From Gymnogyps californianus (Eukaryota; Chordata; Aves; Accipitriformes; Cathartidae): a stretch of DNA of 64,000 bases. The stretch spans positions 83,970,520 through 84,034,519 of the forward strand of contig NC_059471.1 in assembly GCF_018139145.2 (NCBI RefSeq), read 5' to 3'. Positions within the stretch are counted from its first letter, which is position 1. Each line of letters begins with the position of its first letter. The position numbers and the translations under genes are program-made. The notes beneath the pieces were generated by a model that made no database searches, had not been told where the DNA came from, and saw only the letters and a list, made by a program, of their open reading frames with translations. Positions 37,101-48,200 of this stretch are shown here, piece after piece.

Positions 37101-40100
37101 ACTGGAGGAGGCAGCCCATGCTCCTTGGTGCCTCCTCTGCTTGCTCACCTTCATGGAAAACCAGTGAGGGGAACAGACCTAGCTGGAAAATAATCATGAC
37201 AGGGCCAGGAGGCGGGCAAGCCAGCATGCTATGTGGAGATACCAGGTACCACAGCATGGGGGACATCTGTCTGCTCAGATTTTGGAGCCCAAAATGCAGC
37301 TTGCTCTTCCTGAAATTGCAAGGATCCAACTAAGACTCTGTTTCAACAGCATCGTCACTACAGATCCCAGCCTCTTCCTTGATCTTCCTCCCCTCCTGCT
37401 AATTGCCGAGCTAACCTATTCCTCATCCTGCACGGCTTCTAAAAGAGTGAAAAGAAAGAAATAGATATGCCTTGGGGGTATCTGTATTTCAGACAGATTA
37501 CATGCTGCAGCCCTGCAGCCCAGCACTGCCCCCCGCCTTCCTCCAGTCTCATCGTGCAGATGTGGCTGGAGCTGCTGGAGGCACTGGGGGTCTATCAGCA
37601 TCATTTCACAACAGGGCCAGTGATTCAAGCAAGCTGATAACCAAGGGTAAGCAAGGAGATAAGTGAAGAAGAAAAATGACTTCTTTGGTTTCCCTCTCCG
37701 CTGGGCGTTGGTTTAACTGGTAAAAGAGGAAAGAATGGTAAGACAGCTGTTGTGGAGTAAATGGTTTGGTAAAAAAAGGAAATAAAGAAGAGCACAGCAA
37801 GAAAGGAGAGCAGCAGAATGGCACATTCTCTCCCAGAAGTTAGACAACAGCCTGTTGACTTTATTTATGAACAGAGAGTGGGGGGAAAGCAAAAACCAAA
37901 AAACATCAGAGCTACACATTATACCAGGAATAGGCTGATTTCTCAGGAAAGCAACAGGTAGTTCAGAGATGATTCTCTGAGTTATAAAAAGGCAATGCCA
38001 TTAATATACCAAAATCAAGTAAAACTGAGCAGAAAGCAGTTTTCCTTTCATCTTTTTGAGGGATTGAAATTTGGCATGCAGTTGAGGAAGTTAACAAATG
38101 CATTTTCTTCTGCAGAGGATAGCTTGATTGCCTGTTTTGGTGTTGCTCAGTTTCTTGCCATATAAATTGTACTTGAAAACCCAGCTGAATGAAATATATT
38201 CTTATATATTTCATCCATTCCTGTATTTCCATTGTTAACATGTATTCTACCTTAGGTCCAACTGGGGGAAATGTTATTTTATTAGCAGATAAAATGTTTC
38301 ATTGCTTCAAGCACATCTATTTTTACTTACGTGAGACTCACAAACCATCCCATAGAAAACCAGAGGCAATCCCAGTGATCGTTATGGGGGGGGAAAAAAG
38401 GGATAAGTCATTTTCTTCAAGTTTATTTTCACCTAGCTTCTCTCATTCTTTTTCCTTCAATTGTGACTATGTTTGACATACAGAGGGAAAACAAAACAGA
38501 ATAACAGGGTGACCCAAGCAGCCACCGGCGGAAGGCAAATCCATCACCCATGGAAACAAAGCACTGTTTTATTTTTCCCCGTTTCTGCCTGAGATGCTCC
38601 TGTCCGTCCACATCCTGGCTCTGCTGTGCGGGCAGCACATCTGACATCCCCGCTGATGCAGGGAGCATCCGTGCTCCAGGCGCCCGCGTCCCCACCGGCG
38701 TCCCCGGGACTCACCTGAGCACCGTTCTCCAGCAGCACCTTCGCGCAGGCGACGTGGCCGCCCAGGCAGGCCTCGTGGAGAGCCGACACGCGGTCCGTCG
38801 TCACCAGATTCACGTTGAAACCCTGCAACACAGGGTGGGGGGCGTGAGGGGAAAGCCCTGCCCAAACCATGTGGCTCCCCCGGGGCTAGTGCGGGTACAA
38901 AGGGCGGTCGGACCATGGCAGGGGAGAGCCACATCTCAGTGCGTGTGCAGGGAAGGTGTATGGGTTGGATTAATGCTGTTCAGTGCTTCGGTGCTCGTCC
39001 CCCAAGATGGCAGCTGGTGATGGGGTTAAAGAGGAAGCAAGGACAAGCTACGCCTTCTATTTCTAGTTCTTTACAATGCATTGTCAATCGCAGGAAAGAC
39101 ATCGTGTTTCTTTAACTTATAAGGGTGGCATTACCTTCCCTATTAAGTCCAGCACCAGGAGCTACAGCTGGTGGGATTCACCTCCCTGAACGGGGACGCC
39201 TCTGGCACAGGAATCAGCAGCTCGGCTGGAACCCTCGACTCCTTCAGTGGGGAGAAACAGGCTCCCCTAGGATGTGATTCATCCCATGCTAAACCAGCTG
39301 TTTCTAGTAGGTCAGATGAATTGTGTCCTAAAAATATTTCCACTGACTATATGGGGTGCCCAGTGTGTTTCACTCAGAGGTGGTAAGTACCTGGTAAACC
39401 CATAAGATAGATGAGACAAATCCCACCCACGAATCAGTTCCTCTGATTTGACCACCCAGGAAATGTTTTACGCTGGAAGGAAAGAAATGTGATTCACAAA
39501 TGCCTCATTACAGGTATTAGCCTAAATGACAGTTCTTACATCTGTTCCTGTGCAAACAGAAACCAGATGTATTCACAAAGGGGAAAACAATTATCGTCAT
39601 CTGTGTTTTCCCCAGAATGCAGCTAAATCTACCGGTGATTCAGATTTTGCAACCATGTGTGAGAACAGGCCTGGAAGCAGCTCCATTTTCCGCTTGATGT
39701 CTTGTGTTTTGTAACAAACACAATTGGTCTCTACCTGATGTGCTATGAACTCGGCAGCTCACAAGATGGCAGCAATGCACTTTTCGGTAGGCAGTAGCAA
39801 ACGCGATGGGCAGAAGTAAGTCTCTGTGAGCAATGTAACACTGTAAAAGTCACCAGTCCCCATGCAATGAGCATTTAAAGCAACCACTGTAACCACTTTA
39901 AGACAGAAATTCTATGATAGAAAAACAACCGTTTTTCAATTACGTGAAAGCATTATTAATGTAAAAGCTGTCGCTAAAAGTTTCCTGTACATTACATCAG
40001 TGCCAGGGGAATAGATAAAACCTTGAAAAAATATTAAGATTATTCCTTTTTCTAATTTTATAGATGTTTCATACTTAATAATCAGCATATTCCTTCAAGA

Positions 40101-43100
40101 GGAATGTCTTCTAGATAGTCCTGATAAGAAGAGGAGAGCTATTCTCAATCATTATTCAGATATATATATTTAAAAAATGAAACTCGGTCATTGCAAATGA
40201 AAGGCAAAAAACCAAACCCTTCCATTACGAAATGGAGATCGAGTCATAGATCTTACTATAGCTGTTTGCCAAACACTGCTCATGTTAAACCTTGTTTTCA
40301 GATGGTTATAAACTCTTCCCAATGTGTATGAAAAATCAAACTCTTCTTTCAGTGCTGGAACAGGCATTGGTGAGTCCTTGAGCTCTTTTAAAACTCCAGT
40401 GCTCCATCGTCCCCTTATGTCCAGGCATCCCCTGGGGAGCAGAAGCCTCACTGGCTTCCTTGAAAGCTATGGTCCTATGGCAGACACTTCTGAGTGTCCC
40501 ACATATACTCTAAAGTATAGCTCTGTATTTAATTTTAGGCTAGTAGTGTGACTATATTAGAAGCAATGAGCAATGATTGTGCTGCTCCATGAATGTCTTT
40601 GTCCCCACATTTATCAAGCTATGGTGAATCAGCTCCAATTCAGTCTCTACAGACATTGCTGCCTTGATCTCTTTTCATCAGCAAGGACCGTCATCCTTCA
40701 CTCCCAAAATTAAATGTCTTCAAGAGAAGGAGAAAGGGTGGATTAACTAAATGATGTATAACCACAACACCGGGTGCTTCTCCAGTGTGTAACCACGACC
40801 AGTGTATAACCAGGGCATCTAGTGTATAACCACAACACTGGGTGCCCCACTAATAAGATGGTGTAAGGTCAGCATAAATGGAGATAGAGGGGGTCAGAAA
40901 ACCAGCAAAGCCCTGAATGAATAAGCCCTATTCCTTATTATCCCTAACCACCATCACTTCCTTTTCCATAAAAATCGTTGGATATCAGCAGGTGAAGGAA
41001 AGAGGGATCAGGAAATGGGAGGGGGAATACTGGCTGTAAACAGCAACCTCTTTTAGCTGCAGCCATGCCTCAATAGACGTCTAGAGTGGAGGATTTCACA
41101 CCGGCAGCTCCACTCCTTGAGGACATTGTCCATTCGAGCTGTGGCCTCACTGGTAAAAATTATTTACCTGGAATATAAAAAGTCTGATGGCCAAGTCACA
41201 AGAGCTTACACTCAGAGAGTTAATTTCCCTGCAGTTGTCTTGATTGGGGGTGGGTGGGGGGCAGTTGCTCATTCGTGCCTGATGAGGGCACTGAGTTTAA
41301 GCAAAGGTGGTAAGGAAGATGGTTGGCAAAGCATGAAGAACCATAACCTGTCCCTTTGCAGCTGCCCACTTTCATATCCAGCTTCTTGTCCTCTCTAGTA
41401 TATTCTTTCCTCCTCTCTTTCTTTTGCCTGAACTCTTGGTTTCATTTGGAGCAGAAGGTTTAAGGCTGACAGCTCTCTCTTTAGGAAGACCATGCTTGCT
41501 GTTTTACAAAGCAAGATGTACAGCTTTCTACTGATTTTTTTAAACAGCTGATATATATATAGTCCCTATTCCCAAGCCCACTTTGCATGGTTCATCACTG
41601 AGAAAGAGCCCAAGGATCATTGTTTATCATACAGCAAGCTACAAGCTGTAACAGTCTTCGTCCTGGGCTGTCCCCAGCATCCTAACTAAGCAAACTAATA
41701 TACGCCCAAAGGCATGCATGCAAATATATTATTTATACAACTGCATTTCTTATGCCCTGCTGCAGTCTATTACCAGCTCACCAACTCACAGATACAATTC
41801 AACAGAAACTACGGTGCTTCCCAACCTTTTCTTTACCTGTGGGCTTTTACCTGTGCAATCAAGGTTTTCAAAGACAGGAGGCGTCCTTGGAAGGCAGCGT
41901 CATGAAGAGGGGATCGGTCTGCCCAGCTGCCTGAAACAGCAAATGCAGAGAAGTTAATTCAGGTAAGCAACAAAAGCAGATCCTGGGAGGACAGGGAGAA
42001 AACAGCTGCCTGTAAATGCAGACCGGGACTGAAATCAATGTGGGGTCAGCATTGAAACTGTTTGATAAATTGATTTCAGCAGAGCAGCTGAGGACTCAGC
42101 ACTCCTGAGAAAGCCGGGCACTCACTAAAGGACCTACACAAAAGCTTCTTGGCAGAACTTTTAAAAACAGCTGAAAACATGCCTCAGCAAAGACGACGAG
42201 TTTAGTGCTGCTGGGATTCACCTGAGGACTTCAGAGCCCTGCAATTCTCCTATTCAAAACCCTATCAGCCTCCGTCTCTCCTAGGGAGCTTTTGTCACAA
42301 ATCGTATTCCAGCGTCTCTTGCACTTCATTAAGAGACTCATAGCAGGGAGGCGCAGGGATGACTTGTCCATCAAATGAATACTGGCATGTCGCTGGCAGT
42401 TTTATTTCCTGAACTGACAATTTCATAAATAATATCTTCCAGCTCAGACTACCAGGTAACAGGTTTCATCCTCCTCCTCCTCACTGGAAGGTTTCGGAAA
42501 AGACATGCAAAAATAAATTCTGCCTGAGGCTTTACTTCTCTTCCTTAATCATTTTGAGTTGTTGAACTGTTCAGACTCCTTCATGTAGGCTAGCTTGTCC
42601 TTCTTATCTTAATCTATTCATGTGCCAATAAAAAAAATTCTTTAGCCTAGCTACTACCTACAGGCATAGTCAGTCAGCACAGGTTAAATCCCTGCAACTC
42701 AAGTAGAGAGCAAATTTACTTGTCCTGTATTAAAATTTATAACCATACCGCAATACAGTGTGTAGTAAGTATTTCTCCAAAGGCCAGCTGCATTTACAGT
42801 GCCATGGGACAGAAGCAATACCAGTGTTTGCATTCATGCTCTGTTGTACAGCAACCCCATGAGCACTGTATTTGAAACCCTTGTCTTGTTTAATTTTTTC
42901 AGCTACGGCGCACACCAGAGAGAATGGAAAGGGTGATTTATCTCCATTTCAGGTGTTACCCGAGGCAGGGAGAAATCATTGAGAGGCACAGACACATCAC
43001 TGGGGACTTGAGGCCAAGGACGCAGCAGAGGTTTCAGCCTTGGCCAAGGGAGTCTCCTTTTGTTACCCGAGAACCGGGATGCACTTCAGGTCATGGGGTT

Positions 43101-45121
43101 ACAGTTTTAACTATAGTTATTACTTTCGTTTCCATTTATTTAAGGAGCTGTTCCTGGGCTCCTAAGGCAGGAAGCTGGCATGGAAAGACCAGCTGGCACA
43201 ATATACAACCAGGGTCCTAAGGACCAAGTAGGATGCACCAGGCAAAATGATGGAAATAGGAACCTGGTAGGGACTGAGAAACGTTTTCCTGAAAACGTCC
43301 AAAAAACCCCACATCCCTCATCATGCTGGTGACTGAAATAGGCAAGCTCAGCTCAGAAAGTCAGAAGGCATTGCACGTGACAACCACCAGGGCCCTTATA
43401 CAGCAGGAAGATTCAGAAGTAACTCAGACAACAGAGCTACAGTGCCTTATCTAACCTTTTATGCATATAGTATAGCACGTGCAAGCGCATGTCACATGCA
43501 TTTACAATGCATGTGTATGCACACACATGCCTCACCATGAAAACACATGCTGCTGCGTATTTCCATGCTAGCCACAGCAACCTACCTCCCTGAAACGTGT
43601 GGCAAATATAGTTCCCATACGGGGCACATCTTCCCTTCACAGTTCTGAGTGACATGTCTGAAAACACTGTCTTTTTAAATGTCTACAGATAAATTAAGCA
43701 GCCCTGCTGCTGCTGCTGTTGCGCTACTTCACTGCAAAGAGGAAAGGCTCTGAAGCTCCGCCTGTAATCCAATATAGTGCCCCAGCAACAGCATCACATG
43801 ATCTTATGTTTTGTAAGATTATCCTTAATGGCTTTTTGCAAATGGCAACTTGCAGATAAAAATATGTTGTGGTCTGCTAAACTTCAAGGCACTTCGATAA
43901 GAACCTGCATGAAGGAAAAACTGCTGTTTGCCACGTGTCTGGCTAAAATTGCATGAAGGTGCTTGGAAAAAAATTACAGTAATAAATGATTGGAATTATA
44001 TTCTGGAGAGTAACAAATAAATTAATAACCCAGACATGCCTGTATACAAATGCTTTGTAAAAAATGCCTTGCTGCAGTATTTCTCTTGGCCAGATCTTAA
44101 TCTCTCTGCTTTGGGTGGCCATCTCGCACCACCCATGTTCTGCTCATGTTCATGTGACTGTTCATGGCAGCAATATTCATCATGAAGCAAGTGCCCAACA
44201 AATGAGTCACATAAAAAGCTGTGATGACACAAAGCTGATAAGAATCTTCAAGCAGGAAAATATGTCCTCATTAGTAGTAAATTTAAAATACTGTGTCATT
44301 TTAATTAGTGGAATTACCGGGCATGCAAATGCGTGTCTACTCATTATTATGGCAGTGATGTGAAGGAATAAAATCACTTGGAAAAAAAACAGAGAAATAA
44401 ATGACCTACTAAATAGCCTGCTAAATACAATATATTCCTATGCTGTATATTTTTCAGAATAGATTTAGCTGTATTCATTTTTATCATCTGATTTAACAAA
44501 ACAGGGGTTCTTGGCTTGGATTCATAAAGTCATTAGTTATATCCTCCTAGTATCTCCTTTCAGAAAATCAACATGCTAAAACTTTTGCCTAAATATTCTC
44601 TGGCAGTAAAGCTAGCTATTTAGTAAAACCATCTGTAAACCCCACTAAAGAATGTCTTACTTCCGAGAACAATCTTTTTATTTACCATACTGCCTTGAGA
44701 AATGTTATCCTCATTCTAGCTGGGTAATTGTTGGAGTCTCATATTTTGCACACCTACATCATGCCAACACATACTGACACTGCAAAGACCCCAGAAATGG
44801 AAGGCACTTCAGGTTAAAACATTCACCCATGCATTTAGCAACAGATTCCTCATTTAATGGCAACTCAATGATTTAAATCCTCAAGTTACAAAAATGTAGC
44901 AAATATACATTTAAATGTTAGAATGTCCATATTTTTACTTTACCTGGGACTATTCCATAGATCTCTTCTGCTATCCTGGCAGCCTCTTTTCTGTTGCCTT
45001 TAACAATATAGAAATGGGTCAGCAAAGCCAAGGAAATCTTAATTAAAAGCTTGAAGCAAAACAAAGCAAAAATGGCAAAATAAATGTTAGTGAAAGCATG
45101 GAGTATAGAACTGCCCTCCAT
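31064..45121 (-). CDS. ASB11: ASB11, ankyrin repeat and SOCS box protein 11 (spliced, 7 coding exons)
   Basis: Joined minus-strand coding exons are 45121-44944, 41930-41851, 38822-38715, 35840-35690, 35493-35359, 34433-34242 and 31188-31064. They total 969 bp and encode 322 aa (human: 323 as I recall). Seen: a hydrophobic N-terminal segment (about residues 9-34) followed by HFYIVKGNRKEAARIAEEIY, six ankyrin repeats (about 64-256), and a SOCS box (about 284-322) with SLAQLCRLCIRK and LHLPEPLENFLLY. Known: ASB11 is a Cullin5 ligase receptor localised to the ER, reported to act on ribophorin 1 and BIK, and on Notch-ligand DeltaA in zebrafish. The membrane segment fits ER localisation. All junctions are GT/AG and the phases match ASB9 exon by exon. 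It sits between ASB9 and PIGA, as in other vertebrates. Confidence 0.97.
31189..34241 (-). other. ASB11 intron 6
   Basis: The 3.05 kb intron before the SOCS exon holds an A-rich tract near 31868-31912 and a purine-rich stretch near 32530-33000. Open frames near 31925-32292 and 33271-33681 have no domain and look like chance. Confidence 0.8.
34242..34433 (-). CDS. ASB11: ASB11 coding exon 6 (ankyrin repeat 6 and linker)
   Basis: The 192 bp exon encodes GANVNVGKRLDTPLHAAARK through VPNSKVEQALLLREG (218-282). The acceptor is CTCAAG (AAG type) and the donor GAAG|GTAATG, a better donor than the ASB9 counterpart. Confidence 0.96.
35359..35493 (-). CDS. ASB11: ASB11 coding exon 5 (ankyrin repeats 4-5)
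   Basis: The 135 bp exon encodes GHRECMEILLAHEVDIDQED, then HGTPLYVACTYQRTDCVKK and ends LLELG (173-218). The acceptor is CACAG and the donor CTAG|GTACAC. Confidence 0.96.
   Translation of the reverse strand, partial: VTGSAWRSFWPMRLTLTKKTCSTGPRSTWLARTRGQTASRSFWS
35690..35840 (-). CDS. ASB11: ASB11 coding exon 4 (ankyrin repeats 3-4)
   Basis: The 151 bp exon encodes VNAVTIDGITPLFNACCSGS through LASPIHEAVKRG (123-173). The acceptor is TTCCAG and the donor AGAG|GTAACA. Intron 4, only 196 bp, separates it from exon 5. Confidence 0.96.
35841..38714 (-). other. ASB11 intron 3
   Basis: The 2.87 kb intron contains a (GT)n-like tract at 36347-36368 and a G8-9 run near 38385. I see nothing else to annotate. 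Confidence 0.8.
36347..36368 (+). repeat. (TG)n microsatellite, interrupted
   Basis: About 22 bp of alternating TG/GT with one TA interruption, in ASB11 intron 3. Confidence 0.85.
38715..38822 (-). CDS. ASB11: ASB11 coding exon 3 (ankyrin repeats 1-2)
   Basis: The 108 bp, phase 0/0 exon encodes GFNVNLVTTDRVSALHEACL to LLENGAQ (87-122). It lies in a locally GC-rich patch, with acceptor TTGCAG and donor CAG|GTGAGT. Confidence 0.96.
38823..41850 (-). other. ASB11 intron 2
   Basis: The 3.03 kb intron contains a small imperfect minisatellite at 40755-40850. I recognise no gene or named mobile element in it. Confidence 0.8.
40755..40850. repeat. Imperfect minisatellite, GTGTATAACCA core
   Basis: The core GTGTATAACCA(C) recurs four times in 96 bp with spacers of about 5-20 bp. 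The outer copies share the longer string TAACCACAACAC(C/T)GGGTGC. The variable spacing suggests duplication followed by deletion. Confidence 0.8.
41851..41930 (-). CDS. ASB11: ASB11 coding exon 2 (ankyrin repeat 1)
   Basis: The 80 bp exon encodes SWADRSPLHDAAFQGRLL to LIAQ (60-86). The acceptor is TTTCAG and the donor CAG|GTAAAA. A second GTAAAG lies 15 nt further into the intron (PIGA side is upstream), but the first keeps the ASB9-like exon length. Confidence 0.96.
41931..44943 (-). other. ASB11 intron 1
   Basis: The 3.0 kb intron holds a short CTG/TGC tract near 43707-43722. No exon, RNA gene or named repeat was seen. Confidence 0.8.
44944..45121 (-). CDS. ASB11: ASB11 coding exon 1 (membrane segment)
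   Basis: The 178 bp exon starts MEGSSILHAFTNIYF, has a Phe/Leu/Ile-rich stretch to ALLTHF, then YIVKGNRKEAARIAEEIYG, and ends at donor CCAG|GTAAAG. The start at 45121 matches the mammalian MEDG start. An in-frame ATG at 45193 would add 24 residues, but it overlaps a TATA-like element and is not favoured. Confidence 0.92.
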
Positions 45122-45215
45122 TTTGGTTTGCTCTTTGAATAGTTTCTCAGGTCGGCTAAGTTGCACTGGGCTATTCTTGGTATCATATGTCATCTATTTT
45201 AAACCCTGCAGAACC
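45122..45215 (-). promoter_or_regulatory. Candidate ASB11 core promoter
   Basis: A TATA-like TTTAAAATAG lies on the minus strand at 45203-45194, about 75 bp above the chosen ATG. This would put initiation near 45170, below the alternative ATG at 45193 and above the one at 45121. The region is not CpG-rich, unlike PIGA. The evidence is positional only. Confidence 0.35.
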
Positions 45216-48200
45216 TGCTGTTCCTCAGTTACCAAAAATACGTTCTGGTTTTATTTGGTATGGGCTATTTGATACTAAATAACAATACCAAGGATAAGAT
45301 AGTTTGAACATCCCCTGCCATACAGGAAACAAACAGAAAATCCTTTCCAAACGCACATGAATTAGAATAAACTTTCAGATAGATGCTCTGCATACCACCT
45401 GAAAGCCTATACATCCACATTGTATTTATTCTTTGATGTAGCAGTTCCATTTACAAAGGCTGCATAGGTAAAGTTGCAGAAATTGTTCAGAGATACGGCA
45501 AAAAGAATACTTTTCTGTCTTTCCCGTCTTGGTAACAGGCCTTGCTGGTCCTCAGATACAGAACAAAGGCAAGCATATCAAAGAAAAGCATTATCATGAA
45601 AGAATCTGAAATAAACCCACATATTTTCAAAGCCAGGGCTAAGAAGTAAAAGTTATTCTAGGAGAGGAAAAAATACATTGAAAGTGTGTAATCAGAAACA
45701 TGGGATAACATACTGGTATTTTCCATCACTCAGGGATAAAGAATGGTGTCCATTAATATCTCCTGCAAACAGCATCTTACTGTTTTGAAAGAATGGAAAT
45801 ATTTTTACATTATCCATCATTGAGTCAAAGGTGAAATATTTGAAACTGAAGAAGATGCACCCCTTCTTTAACTGCCCTTTTTTCTTTCTGAAGGCACACC
45901 GCTTCCATAGAGAACAGAGTATTTTTTCTGCATGTAATTAATTGCGTCTATGTAGAATACCCCATCTCCTTTTCATTTAAAGTTTTCTTGATTCCTATTT
46001 TCCTACATGCACAGCAGGAGGGAGATTTATTTCTTTCTTTGAATCCCCTCCTTGCCCAGGTTCTCTTACCGTTCAATTTACACACCTGTCAAGGGAAAGA
46101 GCAGGATAACTCTCCTCTCTTAGAGATCCCAAGGAGATGGTGGATATGCAGAAAGAAATTTTACAGCAAATTATTTCCCTGGACATTTTAGATGCAATTT
46201 GTTTTGTTTTGTAGCAATACAGCTGGCTTAGTACCTTGCTGTCTTCAGCACTCTTCCCTCCCAGGTGCACTAGAATGCTATATAAAATACGTGCGGACAG
46301 ACTGAAAAAAACACCCCAAGCTATTTTTTCATTTTTCAAGTGAACCAATTTTTCTAAAATTCTGATTTAAACCAAGATATTACATTTTTACCAATAACTT
46401 AACACCTTACATAAATATTACATATACCTTTCCTTCCACAGTAATATAATATACCTGTAGAAACTGTAACACCTATGAATCCAAAAGAGGAAAATTGTCT
46501 ATTTTTAGTCACTTTAATACTGTTTGCCACAGGACAAGACAGCTGAAGACACACATTACATGGCAAGAGAAGTTCAGTTAAGGAATCAGAGAAAAACAGT
46601 TAAGTTTGCTCAACTGGGAAACAAAAAGGAGAAATGAGCAAACAAAGGTGGACCAAAAAAGAGATGATCAGTTAGCCCTAGAAAAATACGAGATAATGCA
46701 AACACTCCTCCTGAAGCCAGAGGAATAGCAAAAGGTGTAAAGAACAGAATACAGGATGCAGAGGAAAAGAACAATCAGAAAAAAAAATAAGATCATTACA
46801 AAGAAAACGTCAGCCTAAATGATGGAGAAATCTTTCTCATGTAGGATCTACAAAACTGGCACTCAATAGGACGTAAGCAAGAAGGAACAGCACCTTTTAA
46901 GAGAAAGACCAGAAAACAGACTTCTGGTTGCAAAGGAGGTCCATTGATCTTCTTTCACAATCAGCCTGCCAGATAGTAGGTAGAATTGTAGAAGTCCACA
47001 ACCCTCAGAAAAAAACAAGAGACTGGAGATCAGGTGATTTCCACTGAAATTCTCTTATCACTAAAGGAAGGTGAGATTCCAACAATGCTGAAGAGCTCTC
47101 CAGGTGGTCTAAAAAACCATGAGGAAGTTTGACCGCTTGGAAGCAGTCACAGGAACGTGACTCTTCCAGAAGGACAAGCTCCATTTGTGTAGTAGCAAAA
47201 ATCACCCTCCTGGCTTCAGAAAAAGACAACTAAAGATTTTTAGTTAAATGATGGAGTCATTTGAGAAAAGCTCATGTAATCTCTTTATCTGCTCTTAGTG
47301 TGCAAGAATAGTAGGAAAATTACTGCGGTGGATTAAAAAAAATCATCAGTGGGAAAACGGCTGAACAGCATGGTGGGAAGTATTAATACTGGTGAAGGTG
47401 GTAGTCAGGTAAGCTGTAGCAAGATCTGGTGTGAACACTCGGAAACATCTGGTATTTCTGAAACTAAAGAAAGGTGAGCAACATAATGTAGGCATGAGAA
47501 CAGGTATAACACAACGGAAGAGCAACAACAACGCAGAAACAGGAATCTCATCTTTCCTCCCTCGCTGTTTTGGGCAGCATCGTTGTGAGTTGAATGAGAT
47601 GGATTATACAACTCCATCGATAGACTGGAGTGAACAAGTCAGCCCTCCGTAGAAAAAACATGCCTTATTGAGAACTTCTGCAAGATGCCCAACTATTCCA
47701 TGAATCACTAATTAATTACTAAATTGTCAAATCAAAATATCCAGAAAATATATTAATCCTTCAATAAAATTGTCTTCAGATGGTGAATGAATAGAAGTAG
47801 TTTAGCTAGATCCTCCAAAGAACTGGAAAGCTAATGTTTATATATCCTTAGTTTACAAACATGCAAGGAATAAGCACAAAAGAAAAGGCAGGCCAGCTTA
47901 GAAGACAACTCATTTTCAGTACGGTTCACCTTAACTTTAGCCAACAGTGAGAAATGTCAGATGTGACCTGAAGAATTTGGCAAGGAAATAAAGGTTAGAG
48001 GGATCCTCTTCTCAAAGAAATTAAAAGAGGTATTGGTCTATTCTTATGCTAGACACTCTTTGAATTACATCAGCGTATTTCTAATGTATATAGTTGAGAG
48101 TTTGAATATCAAATACATTCAATCAAAGTAAGACAGCCGGGGGAAAAAAGGAGACAGAAACCCTTTATCTCGAAGGGAAGAGACCAGAACAGAGACGTAC

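Noticed and set aside
46540..47240. Purine-rich stretch as a retroviral or transposon fragment
   Set aside because: Composition is unusual, but I could find no LTR ends, terminal repeats or coding motifs.
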